Assembly: GCA_938014865.1 (NCBI GenBank) | Contig: CALLQJ010000327.1 | Coordinates: 1-16,527, forward strand | Direction of reading: 5' to 3' | DNA length: 16,527 nt | From: an uncultured Fastidiosipila sp. | GTDB lineage: Bacteria > Bacillota > Clostridia > Saccharofermentanales > Fastidiosipilaceae | Shown here: piece after piece, positions 9,190 to 16,479 of the stretch | Layout: each line of letters begins with the position of its first letter | Numbering within the stretch: position 1 is the first letter of the stretch | Notes under the pieces: generated by a model | The model's input: the letters and a program-made list of their open reading frames with translations, nothing else | Told to the model about the DNA's origin: nothing | The model's database searches: none | Position numbers and translations under genes: made by a program

Positions 9190-10071
9190 ATGATGAAGGA
9201 TAAGAAGAAGCTGAGTGTTTTGCTTGCATTTGTGCTGCTCTTTTCTGCAGCGGGCTGCGATACAGGCGGAAGTCAATGGAAAGCGGGTGAGCGCCGTCCG
9301 CGGCGCCATTTAGCAGAAGCAGAAAATGAAAAGAAGTCCAATAAAGAGGATAAGAAGAGCAGAAGAAAAGAAGAAGAGCTTAGCTTAAAAAATACAAATG
9401 AACACCGTCCCGACAGGCTCTATGATATTGAAAGTGATAAAAAAGTCTTTAATAAAAATTTCGCACAGGACCTTTCTTATTACGATGCCGATTATGTAAA
9501 AGAAGGCTGCTGCTGCGATCAGATCGATCTTGACTTTATCATGAAACGTACGAGTGAAGGGTCTGAGGATTGGCTTTATATTATCTTCACCAATAACAGC
9601 GATCAGGCGCTGCAGATCCGGGCCGAGATGGATTTTATTTCAGAAGAAGGCAAAGCGTTTGAAAGGGTTTTTCAGGGCAAAGCCTATGCTCTGAATCCGG
9701 GGCACCGGGGCTTTACCGCGATAAGTTTTAATTTTGAAAAGACCAAAGAGCATAAATTTCATATCGTTTCCCTGAAAGCAGAGGAAGGAGGCTATGCCGA
9801 GCGCATGGACGTCATTGAATTTGATTATCAGCAGACGCCGGAAGGGCTCGAGCTGACGGTAGCCAATCCCACGGACGAGCGCCTGGAGCTCGGTCTCCTG
9901 ATGGTCTTTATGAAAAAGGGCAAGCCTGTTTTTGTCGACTGGGTTACCTTTTTCAGTCAGGGCAGCGGTGCCGATCCGAGAAGCTATGTTCAGGAACTCA
10001 TCAAACAAAAGAAGATTCCCGAACATGATTATGTTGATGTGATTTATGAAGCCTATGCCAAAACAGATTAG
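9190..10071 (+). CDS. Predicted surface lipoprotein of unknown function
   Basis: The 293-residue protein starts with a lipoprotein signal peptide: basic MMKDKKK, a hydrophobic stretch (LSVLLAFVLLF), then the SAAGC lipobox with C23 as the lipidated residue. Residues about 24-85 form a highly charged Lys/Glu/Arg linker that would hold the rest away from the membrane. Residues about 100-293 look like one or two beta-sandwich units with alternating strands (WLYIIFTNNSDQALQIRAEM; GLELTVANPTDERLELGLLM). A C107-C108-C109 triplet begins this part (EGCCCDQIDLDF). No enzyme motif is seen and I do not recognise the family. AAGGAGGGG lies directly before ATG 9190; a second ATG follows at 9193, and an in-frame GTG at 9151 has no ribosome site and would bury the signal peptide. 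The gene is single, with its own terminator. Confidence 0.85.
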   Translation: MMKDKKKLSVLLAFVLLFSAAGCDTGGSQWKAGERRPRRHLAEAENEKKSNKEDKKSRRKEEELSLKNTNEHRPDRLYDIESDKKVFNKNFAQDLSYYDADYVKEGCCCDQIDLDFIMKRTSEGSEDWLYIIFTNNSDQALQIRAEMDFISEEGKAFERVFQGKAYALNPGHRGFTAISFNFEKTKEHKFHIVSLKAEEGGYAERMDVIEFDYQQTPEGLELTVANPTDERLELGLLMVFMKKGKPVFVDWVTFFSQGSGADPRSYVQELIKQKKIPEHDYVDVIYEAYAKTD

Positions 10072-10104
10072 ATCGGCATTTTATCTTTAAAACAGGAAAT
10101 CAGC

Positions 10105-10130
10105 AGGCCGGCCTTGACGCCGGCTTCTTT
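10105..10130 (+). terminator. Terminator-like hairpin after the lipoprotein gene
   Basis: AGGCCGGC-type arm (10105-10112) pairs with GCCGGCTT (10119-10126) around a six-base loop, followed by a short T-rich tail (TTCTTT, 10125-10130). The tail is interrupted by a C, so it may be a moderate terminator. Confidence 0.65.
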
Positions 10131-10395
10131 CAGCTTGCGGGATCAAATGAAGCTGTCATCCCTTCAAGCTTACTCCTAATCCTTAACGCCTCATTAAATA
10201 CATAAGATGATTTGCTTTACTAAAACGAGTATATCTGTTTCAATTAGGGTTGATTTGATTTTTCAGAAAGACTGACGGGGCGGACCGGCAGCTTTATTAA
10301 TCTGTTTTAAAAGATGCCTCAGGACTTTCCCGGAGTTTTTCTGAGAAAGCAAAAATACTGCAAAAGCACGGCCCCAAGCCGTGTCTGAGGTCGCT
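10131..10395 (+). promoter_or_regulatory. Gene-free leader of mgtE with possible ribosome-site hairpins
   Basis: No gene is seen between the lipoprotein terminator and mgtE. GCACGGC (10366-10372) pairs with GCCGTG (10378-10383) in a tight hairpin directly before the ribosome site. CCTCAG (10317-10322) is exactly complementary to CTGAGG (10385-10390), which contains the GAGG ribosome site. CTGAG at 10341-10345 could compete for the same CCTCAG. This gives the makings of an on/off switch of translation. I looked for the conserved M-box (ykoK) Mg2+ riboswitch core and could not see it. No promoter with good -35 and -10 elements was found. Confidence 0.35.
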
Positions 10396-11763
10396 ATGGA
10401 TAAAGAATTTTTAACACGGGATGAGTATCAGAAATTTTTGCTTGAACTTCTCGAAGCACGGGATTTTGTCCGGCTGCGCCGGGAGCTTTCCGATGATAAT
10501 GCCGCTGATCTGGCGGATTTTATTGAAGAACTGCCCGAAGATGAGTCGGCGGTGGTCTTCCGTCTGCTCCCGAAAGAGCTCGGTGCCGAAGTCTTCGCGC
10601 ATCTTGAATTCGATGCCCAGCAAAATCTCGCCGCTGCTTTTTCCGACCGTGAGGTCGCTGAGGTTTTAGAAAAGCTCTTTGTAGACGATGCCGTGGATTT
10701 CTTAGAAGAAATGCCGGCGTCCGTTGTCAAAAGGGTCTTGGCGCTGACCGACAGTGAAAAACGTTCTACTCTCAATCATTTTTTACAATATCCCGAAGAC
10801 TCTGCCGGCTCGATCATGACCTCCGAATTCACCAATTTGAAAAAGACCATGACGGTCCGGGAAGCCATCGATTATCTGCGCCGCAGGGGTGAAGACCGGG
10901 AGACCATTTATACCTGTTACGTGATTGATGCCGAAAGAATTCTGGAAGGCGTGATTTCGGTTAAAACGCTGCTGCTGGCATCGGATGAGGAAATTGTCGG
11001 CGATCTGATGGAAACCGATGTTATAAAGGTTCATACCCTCGACGATCAGGAAGATGTTGCCGCCGCCATTCATATGTATAACTTTCTGGCCCTTCCCGTA
11101 GTGGATAACGAAAACCGCCTGGTCGGCATTGTCACCGTCGACGATGCGGTAGACGTCCTGCAGGAAGAAACCACGGAAGACTTTGAGAAAATGGCGGCGA
11201 TGGTGCCGTCCGAGCGTCCCTATCTTCGCACCTCCGTTTTTCAGCACGCAAAGAGCAGGATCCCCTGGCTGCTGATTTTAATGATTTCGGCAGCGCTGAA
11301 CGGCTCTATTCTGGCACACTATGAAGAAGCCTTTACGATGGTGCCTGCCCTGGTCTTTTTCATGCCGATGCTGACCGATACCGGCGGCAATGTCGGATCG
11401 CAGACTTCCACCATGATGATCCGCGGGATGTCGCTGCGGGAAATCGAATTTTCAGATCTCTTTAAAGTGATCTGGAAAGAGACACGCGTCTCCTTAGCGA
11501 TGGGCCTGGTTTTAGGCGTGATTAATTTTATCCGCATTTATATTTCTTACGATGCCATGATTGCACTCACCGTTTCTCTGGCCTTGATGGCAACGGTTTT
11601 TATGTCGGCCATATTAGGCGCTGTGCTGCCTCTTGTTGCCAAGCGCATTAAACTGGATCCGGCCATTATGGCGGCACCTTTAATTACGACGTTAGTGGAT
11701 GCCGGCGCTCTGTTTATCTACTTCGCCACGGCCCGTTTGCTCCTGTCTTCCTTCGCAGTCTGA
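10396..11763 (+). CDS. mgtE: MgtE-family magnesium transporter/channel
   Basis: MgtE is a dimeric inner-membrane Mg2+ channel gated by Mg2+ bound to its cytoplasmic domains. This 455-residue protein has the full layout. Residues 1 to about 130 are the acidic helical N domain (repeated EELPEDE, LEEMPAS and similar turns). About 135-260 are two CBS domains (SIMTSEF ... GVISVKTLLL; then DVIKVHTLDD ... VGIVTVDDAVDVL). About 275-455 hold five membrane helices, with PMLTDTGGNVGSQTSTMMIRG and LDPAIMAAPLITTLVDAG. D435 matches the pore aspartate of the last helix that coordinates Mg2+ in the Thermus protein. The ATG at 10396 has GAGG 5 bases upstream. An in-frame GTG at 10381 lies within the 3' arm of a hairpin and has no ribosome site. 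A hairpin follows the stop. The structured leader hints at control of translation. Confidence 0.96.
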   Translation: MDKEFLTRDEYQKFLLELLEARDFVRLRRELSDDNAADLADFIEELPEDESAVVFRLLPKELGAEVFAHLEFDAQQNLAAAFSDREVAEVLEKLFVDDAVDFLEEMPASVVKRVLALTDSEKRSTLNHFLQYPEDSAGSIMTSEFTNLKKTMTVREAIDYLRRRGEDRETIYTCYVIDAERILEGVISVKTLLLASDEEIVGDLMETDVIKVHTLDDQEDVAAAIHMYNFLALPVVDNENRLVGIVTVDDAVDVLQEETTEDFEKMAAMVPSERPYLRTSVFQHAKSRIPWLLILMISAALNGSILAHYEEAFTMVPALVFFMPMLTDTGGNVGSQTSTMMIRGMSLREIEFSDLFKVIWKETRVSLAMGLVLGVINFIRIYISYDAMIALTVSLALMATVFMSAILGAVLPLVAKRIKLDPAIMAAPLITTLVDAGALFIYFATARLLLSSFAV

Positions 11764-11764
11764 G

Positions 11765-11818
11765 GGGGCACAAAGGACAAAATCGTGCCCCGACGCCGAA
11801 TGCAAGCAAAATAAGGCG
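11765..11818 (+). terminator. Hairpins after mgtE, weak terminator
   Basis: GGGGCAC (11765-11771) pairs with GTGCCCC (11785-11791). A second small stem, CGCC (11794-11797) with GGCG (11815-11818), is followed by AGATTTT. The first stem is strong but has no T-run; the second is short. Together they may end or stabilise the mgtE transcript. Confidence 0.5.
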
Positions 11819-11909
11819 AGATTTTAAGGAAAATCGTCTGATTTATCAGTTTTTAATGAGGTGTTTTAATTTCGTTCAAAGTTCTGTCGAATTTTTATCA
11901 AGGTGGGCA

Positions 11910-11948
11910 TGCTAATATGTAGTTATACCAAACACATTATGTGGTGTT
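11910..11948 (+). promoter_or_regulatory. Extended -10 promoter candidate and operator-like inverted repeat
   Basis: TGCTAATAT (11910-11918) is an extended -10 element (TGn followed by TAATAT); no clear -35 is seen. An inverted repeat, AACAC (11931-11935) and GTGTT (11944-11948), lies just downstream, with CACAT-T-ATGTG inside it. It covers the expected transcription start, where a repressor could bind. The DUF308-like gene begins 66 bases further on. Confidence 0.4.
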
Positions 11949-12013
11949 AAGAGCAGTTTTTTCGCAGAGAAAAAATTGTCCTTAATACATACATTTTGAA
12001 GGGAGCATTATTA

Positions 12014-12472
12014 ATGACAAAGGGTAACAAGATTTTCACGGGGATTGTTTATATTCTCCTCGGCATTCTAATGTGGGTTTACAAGTCAGATTTGATGAAC
12101 TGGCTGCTGACCATTTTCGGCGTCCTCATCATTATCTACGGTATCAAACGTCTGAGCGATAAGGCGGTAGGACCGGGTGTGATTTCCTTGATCATCGGTG
12201 TTGTTGTCTTATTAGGCGGCTGGTTGTTTATCCCCACGGCTATGGTCATCTTAGGTATCGTTCTGGCAATCAAGGGTATTATGAACCTTGCCAATGCACC
12301 TGAAGGACGCACTGCGGTTAATGTTATTTACAACATTTTGATGATTGTGGTGGGTGTCTTCATCGTTATCAGTCCTTGGGCTATGGTTGACTGGATCTTT
12401 ATCGTCATCGGTATTGCCCTCATCGTTAACGGTATTCTGGCTTTTGTTGATGCCTCCAGAATGGAAGCGTAA
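12014..12472 (+). CDS. DUF308/HdeD-like six-helix membrane protein
   Basis: This 152-residue integral membrane protein has six hydrophobic segments in three helix pairs, each pair carrying a glycine-rich pattern (GIVYILLGILMWVYK; WLLTIFGVLIIIYGIK; GVISLIIGVVVLLGGWLF; AMVILGIVLAIKGIM; IYNILMIVVGVFIVISP; DWIFIVIGIALIVNGILAF). This is the pattern of the DUF308 family, which includes E. coli HdeD, linked to acid resistance; a stress role here is inference only. Codon choice leans to GGT, GTT, ATC and AAC more than in the neighbouring genes, which hints at high expression. GAAGGGA (11998-12004) precedes the ATG at 12014 by 9 bases; an in-frame TTG at 11996 overlaps this site and is rejected. The gene is single, with a strong terminator. 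Confidence 0.9.
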   Translation: MTKGNKIFTGIVYILLGILMWVYKSDLMNWLLTIFGVLIIIYGIKRLSDKAVGPGVISLIIGVVVLLGGWLFIPTAMVILGIVLAIKGIMNLANAPEGRTAVNVIYNILMIVVGVFIVISPWAMVDWIFIVIGIALIVNGILAFVDASRMEA

Positions 12473-12515
12473 TCAGAAAAGCGTTTAAAGATTTTTAAAA
12501 TAATAATATAGTCCG

Positions 12516-12543
12516 GCCCGGCGTTTCTGCGCCGGGCTTTTTT
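12516..12543 (+). terminator. Strong rho-independent terminator after the DUF308-like gene
   Basis: GCCCGGCG (12516-12523) pairs perfectly with CGCCGGGC (12530-12537) around a six-base loop (TTTCTG) and is followed by six T at 12538-12543. Confidence 0.95.
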
Positions 12544-12570
12544 GTGCCGAGACAGAAATAAATCAAAAAA

Positions 12571-12611
12571 GTGACAGAGAAAATCACAGCAGGTATAATT
12601 TTCGAAAGGAG
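12571..12611 (+). promoter_or_regulatory. Sigma-A-type promoter of the carotenoid-like operon, with adjacent ribosome site
   Basis: GTGACA (12571-12576) and TATAAT (12594-12599) are separated by exactly 17 bases, the best promoter match in the window. Transcription should begin near 12606, which is inside or right at the AAAGGAG ribosome site (12605-12611). The 5' leader would then be only about 13 bases long. This also decides the start of the first gene: an in-frame GTG at 12571 lies in the -35 box and cannot be in the message. Confidence 0.75.
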
Positions 12612-12618
12612 TGTGATT

Positions 12619-14475
12619 ATGATTTATGATGCCTTGGTGATCGGCGGAGGACTTTCGGGCCTGACGGCAGCAGCTCTTCTGGCCCGGCGCGGCTTAAAAA
12701 CGGCCGTTGTTGAAAACAGTTACAATCCCGGCGGAAGCTGCGGAATATTCAAGCGGAACGGAAGAATTTTTGATGTCGGCGACGCCATGCTTTACGGTTT
12801 CGGCGAAGCCGGTTTTAACGCGCACCGTTTTGTCTTTAATTGCCTGGAAGAGCCGATTGATATGATCCGGCACGATCTTCTGTATTGTGTGCATTTCAAA
12901 GGCCGGAAATTTCCTTTTTATCCTGATATTGAGCGGTTCATTGAGGCGTTGTCGGCGCTTTTTCCTTCCCAAAAAGACAATCTGAAGCGTTTTTACGAGG
13001 ATATGGGGACGATGTACCGGCATGTGCTGGTGGAGACACCGAACTACACCACGCCGGATGAAAATGCGCCCGGACCGGCGCTTAAAGGCTTTCTGAGGCA
13101 CCCGGTTTCTTATCTGCGTTTTATGTCGTATCTTAACAAAAGCGCAAAATCGCTTCTGGAAAAGTATTTTGATGATCCGGAAATCTTTAATTTCTTCGAT
13201 AAAATGACGTCTACTTATTGTTATGCCACCGTGGAAGAAGCACCGGCGATTCTGGCGGCCGTGATGTTTGTCGATAACTACGCGGGCGGGAGCTATTACC
13301 CGGCCGGTTCGACGCTCTTTCTGCCTGGCAAGCTGGAAAAGGTGATTGAAGAAAACGGCGGGGAGATGATTTACCGGCGCCGTGCTGAAAAAATACGCTT
13401 TGAAGACGGGGCGGTAAAAGGCGTCAGGCTTTCGGACGGGCGTGTGCTGCAGGCTAAAGACTATATTTATTCGGGGACGGTTTGGAATCTTTTCGGAAAA
13501 CTGATAGACCCCGAAGACAGCAGCCGGGCAAGAAGGGAATGGGCCGAGGGGCTCGAAGCGACGCACCCGAGTCTTATTGTCTATTCCGTTGTCAAGCGTG
13601 ATCTTATTCCGGACGATACGCAGCCGGTGGAAATGCTTGCGGGCAATCCGGAGGCTTTGGACGAAAGCGAAGTCACCGCTTATATTTCGAGCATCGATGA
13701 CCGGACGCTTTGTGCGGAAGATGAACATATTGTCTTAACGATCGGGCCGTCTTTCAAAGACTGGGAGCGCTTCGGTCCGGAGGAATATGAAGCCAATAAA
13801 GAAGCGGAAAAAGAACGTCATCTGGACATTCTGGAGAAACGCTTTCCCGGCTACCGTCAAGGCCTTAAATATGCCGAGGCGGCTACTCCGCGTACGATAG
13901 AACGCTATACCCTGAAAAACAAGGGCGCTGTGGCCGGGCCGAAGCAGATGTTAGGCCAGCATATGTTTAAGCGCCTGCATACCCGAAGCGAATGGCCGAA
14001 CCTTTTCTGCTGCGGGGAATCGACGGTTATGGGAACGGGGACACCGACCGTGACGACCTCGGGGATCGCGGCGGCCAATGCCGTTTTAAAAAAGCACGGC
14101 CTGTCCACTTATGTCTATGATGAAAAGCGGCCGGATTACGTCAGAATCGTGGAAAAGCCCTTTACGCGCGAGCGCCTTTTTTCGGGCTATACGGCGGAAG
14201 AACAAAAGATTATGCGGGAAGCCTATCGCTGCGAACTTTGCGAGAAGCCGCCCTGCCTCCCGCGGGATACAGCGGATGTCTCGGGCATCATGCGCCGTAT
14301 CACTGCAGGAAATTTTACGGGGGCGGCAAAAGAGGCCCGCAAACTCCCGGAGGATCCCGAGGCGCTCAAGGCAGCCGAAGAACGCTGCATATGGGCACGC
14401 CGGGGCAAGCAGCCGCTTGCGATAAGGGATGTCCGTGATTATCTGAAGAGGAGACAGGATGAAAAAACATTATGA
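12619..14475 (+). CDS. CrtI/CrtISO-type FAD oxidoreductase with a C-terminal GltD-like Fe-S-type domain
   Basis: The 618-residue protein starts with the FAD-binding Rossmann motif (VIGGGLSGLTAAALLARRG) ending in the ribose-binding glutamate (VVEN), followed by NPGGSCGIFKRNGRIFDVGD as in phytoene desaturases and carotenoid isomerases. Near residue 470 is NLFCCGESTVMGTGTPTV, the C-terminal FAD motif of the same family. This core ends at about 500. About 525-618 is an extra domain: EAYRCELCEKPPC with C538-x2-C541-x4-C546, then IMRRITAGNFTGAAKEA, C590, and KQPLAIRDVRDYLKR. Spacing and order match the N-terminal [4Fe-4S] helical domain of GltD, PreT and dihydropyrimidine dehydrogenase, but it is at the opposite end, the fourth cysteine is Asp (D550), and most second-cluster cysteines are gone. 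It likely acts on a polyene or other isoprenoid, perhaps with electrons passed through this domain; that is inference. ATG 12619 follows AAAGGAG. The next gene overlaps by 17 bases. Confidence 0.88.
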   Translation: MIYDALVIGGGLSGLTAAALLARRGLKTAVVENSYNPGGSCGIFKRNGRIFDVGDAMLYGFGEAGFNAHRFVFNCLEEPIDMIRHDLLYCVHFKGRKFPFYPDIERFIEALSALFPSQKDNLKRFYEDMGTMYRHVLVETPNYTTPDENAPGPALKGFLRHPVSYLRFMSYLNKSAKSLLEKYFDDPEIFNFFDKMTSTYCYATVEEAPAILAAVMFVDNYAGGSYYPAGSTLFLPGKLEKVIEENGGEMIYRRRAEKIRFEDGAVKGVRLSDGRVLQAKDYIYSGTVWNLFGKLIDPEDSSRARREWAEGLEATHPSLIVYSVVKRDLIPDDTQPVEMLAGNPEALDESEVTAYISSIDDRTLCAEDEHIVLTIGPSFKDWERFGPEEYEANKEAEKERHLDILEKRFPGYRQGLKYAEAATPRTIERYTLKNKGAVAGPKQMLGQHMFKRLHTRSEWPNLFCCGESTVMGTGTPTVTTSGIAAANAVLKKHGLSTYVYDEKRPDYVRIVEKPFTRERLFSGYTAEEQKIMREAYRCELCEKPPCLPRDTADVSGIMRRITAGNFTGAAKEARKLPEDPEALKAAEERCIWARRGKQPLAIRDVRDYLKRRQDEKTL

Positions 14476-16006
14476 TGCGGTCGTGGTCGGAGGAGGCATC
14501 TCGGGCCTGACGGCTGCGGCGTATTTAAGCCGATCCGATATCGATTTTATCCTCCTGGAAAAATCAGATACATGCGGCGGTCTGGTGCAAAGCTTTGAAA
14601 AAGAAGGCTTTGTCTTCGATGCCGGGGCCCGGGCTTTTGTCAGTTCCGGCATTATTCAGCCGATGCTGGAGGAACTCGGTATCGAGATGCCCTGCAGAGA
14701 AAATCCGGTGACCCTCGGCCTGAAAAATGAAAGAACGGATTTTCGCTCGAGAGAAGACCTTGCGCGCTACAGCGCCTCTCTGGCGTCGCTTTTCCCGCAG
14801 AACAAAGCCGATATCCGGGCAATTTCCGATGAAATAAATGATGTGACGGAAGAACTTTCCGTTCTCTTCAGCGGGGATAATCCGCTCTTTCGGGAGGATA
14901 CCAAAGATCCTGAGTATCTAAAAAATCAGCTTCTGCCGTGGTTTTTGCGTTTTTTGAAAAGCATGGTGAAAATTAAAAAATACAATGTGCCCGTTTATGA
15001 TTACCTGGCCCGTTTTACGGAAAATACGGCGCTGATTGACATGATTGCCCAGCACTTTTTCCGCGGGACACCGGCCTTTTTTGCACTGAGTTACTTTACG
15101 CTCTACCGGGATTATTTTTATCCGGAAGGCGGCACCGGCCGGCTCACGACCCTTTTAGAAGCGTATATCCGGGAAAACGGCGGCGCGATCCGATCGTCCT
15201 GTGAAGTTTTGAAGATTATACCCGGCGAGCATCGTATCGTCTGTGATCAGGGTGAAGAGATACGCTATAAGCAGATGATTTGGGCCGCGGACGAAAACAG
15301 CCTTTACAGCCGCTGCGAGGGCAAGCTCAGCCGCAAGGCGCGGAAAAGAAGAACACTCTGTGCAGAAGCAGACGCGGCGGATTCGGTCTTCACGGTCTTT
15401 CTGGCCGCGGATATTCCGCCGGCCGTCATTGCTGAAAAAATCGGCGTCCATGCCTTTCTGACGCCCCGGACAGAGGGGCTGAGCAGCCTGGATAAGCACA
15501 AAGAAGGCAAAGCCTACTGGCAGGAGTTTTTAGAAAAAACGACTTATGAGATCAGCTGCCCCGTCCTGCGGGACAAAACGCTTGCGCCGCCCGGTCAAAG
15601 CGGCTTAATTATCAGCAGCTTAGCCGATTACGATAGAATAAAAGCGGCGGAGGAGGCCGGTCATTATGAGGCCTTAAAAAGCTATTGCACGGAGAAAATT
15701 ATTGAGGAAATAAGCCGCTTTTTTCTGCCGGAATTAAAAGAGAAGCAGCTTTTTTCCCTTGCGTCGACGCCCTTGAGCATAGAAAGACGGACCGGCAATA
15801 AACAAGGCGGACTGAGCGGCTGGTCTTTTTTGAATGAAACGATGCCCTCGGCACACAGCTTCCTGCAGATGCCGGGAAGCATCAAGACGCCTTTCGAGGA
15901 TATTCTGCAGGCCGGACAATGGGCCTTCAGCCCGGCGGGCATTCCCACCTGCATCCTGAGCGGCAGGCTGGCGGCCGATAAGGTCTCTGAGGCTTTGAAG
16001 GCATAA
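14459..16006 (+). CDS. Second CrtI/CrtN/CrtISO-type FAD oxidoreductase
   Basis: This 515-residue paralogue of the preceding protein has the plain family length and no extra domain. The FAD motif VVVGGGISGLTAAAYL ends in LLEK. It is followed by DTCGGLVQSFEKEGFVFDAGA, the substrate-side region with YFYPEGGTGRLTTLLEAYIRENGG (typical of desaturases and isomerases), STPLSIERRTGNKQGGLSGW, and the C-terminal AGQWAFSPAGIPTCILSGRLAADKV that closes the FAD site. The family removes hydrogen from, isomerises or oxidises carotenoids and related long polyenes, usually at the membrane. Which step this one does cannot be told. GAGGAGA before the ATG at 14459 lies inside the end of the previous gene, and the 17-base overlap suggests translational coupling. 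The glycosyltransferase starts 2 bases after the stop. No prenyl synthase of the CrtM/CrtB type is present in the window. Confidence 0.9.
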   Translation: MKKHYDAVVVGGGISGLTAAAYLSRSDIDFILLEKSDTCGGLVQSFEKEGFVFDAGARAFVSSGIIQPMLEELGIEMPCRENPVTLGLKNERTDFRSREDLARYSASLASLFPQNKADIRAISDEINDVTEELSVLFSGDNPLFREDTKDPEYLKNQLLPWFLRFLKSMVKIKKYNVPVYDYLARFTENTALIDMIAQHFFRGTPAFFALSYFTLYRDYFYPEGGTGRLTTLLEAYIRENGGAIRSSCEVLKIIPGEHRIVCDQGEEIRYKQMIWAADENSLYSRCEGKLSRKARKRRTLCAEADAADSVFTVFLAADIPPAVIAEKIGVHAFLTPRTEGLSSLDKHKEGKAYWQEFLEKTTYEISCPVLRDKTLAPPGQSGLIISSLADYDRIKAAEEAGHYEALKSYCTEKIIEEISRFFLPELKEKQLFSLASTPLSIERRTGNKQGGLSGWSFLNETMPSAHSFLQMPGSIKTPFEDILQAGQWAFSPAGIPTCILSGRLAADKVSEALKA

Positions 16007-16008
16007 GC

Positions 16009-16479
16009 ATGGGACAGGTGCTGTGGCAGCTTTTCATTATTGTTCTGGGCTTCGGACTGAGCTATTGGCTCTTTCAGGATTTCCCGCGCCTTGAAGCCTC
16101 TGATAAAAAGGGCGTCCTGCCGGAACTTTCAGTGATTATTCCGGTCCGAAATGAAGAAAAAAATATCGCCCGGCTCCTGGAAAGCCTCTCCCGGCAGACA
16201 CTCCGGCCGGGTGAAATTATCTGTGTCGATGATGCTTCAACGGACCGCACGGCGGAGATTATTGCCGCTTTTCCCTTTGTCCGCTATCTGAAAGCCGAGC
16301 CTAAACCGCCCGATTATATCGGAAAATCCTGGGCCTGTCTCAGCGGGGCAAAGGCGGCATCAGGGGAGGTCTTTTTGTTTTTGGATGCGGATGTGAGGCT
16401 GGGCAAAACGGCCGTAGCGATGCTCGCCGAAAGCTATAAAGCTGAAGACGCTGTCCTTTCCGTTCAGCCCTATCACATC
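16009..16479 (+). CDS. Family-2 glycosyltransferase, CrtQ-like, cut by contig end
   Basis: The first 157 codons are present and the rest is lost. An N-terminal hydrophobic helix (residues about 5-22, LWQLFIIVLGFGLSYWLF) is followed by a GT-A nucleotide-sugar domain: LSVIIPVRNEEKNIARLLES, ICVDDASTDRTAEII, KSWACLSGAKAASGEVFLF and the metal-binding LDADVRL. The last genomic residues, VLSVQPYH, together with the KSWAC region, recall the staphylococcal 4,4'-diaponeurosporenoate glycosyltransferase CrtQ; this is from memory, without an alignment. The position 2 bases after a CrtN-like gene supports sugar addition to a carotenoid-type acid or alcohol. The frame continues with no stop through the adapter and would add 16 false residues (RSEERRVGKECRSRWS); the real end is unknown. 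GAGG-type ribosome sites are not obvious, so translation is probably coupled to the gene before. Confidence 0.85.

Noticed and set aside
10131..10395. M-box (ykoK) magnesium riboswitch before mgtE
   Set aside because: The position is right, but the conserved core (the GGTGAGGCTCC-type block and its partners) could not be found on the plus strand.
12694..13728. 344-codon open frame on the minus strand
   Set aside because: It lies entirely opposite the FAD oxidoreductase gene, whose motifs are clear. Its product is rich in Arg, His and Phe with no recognisable domain, as expected for an antisense shadow.
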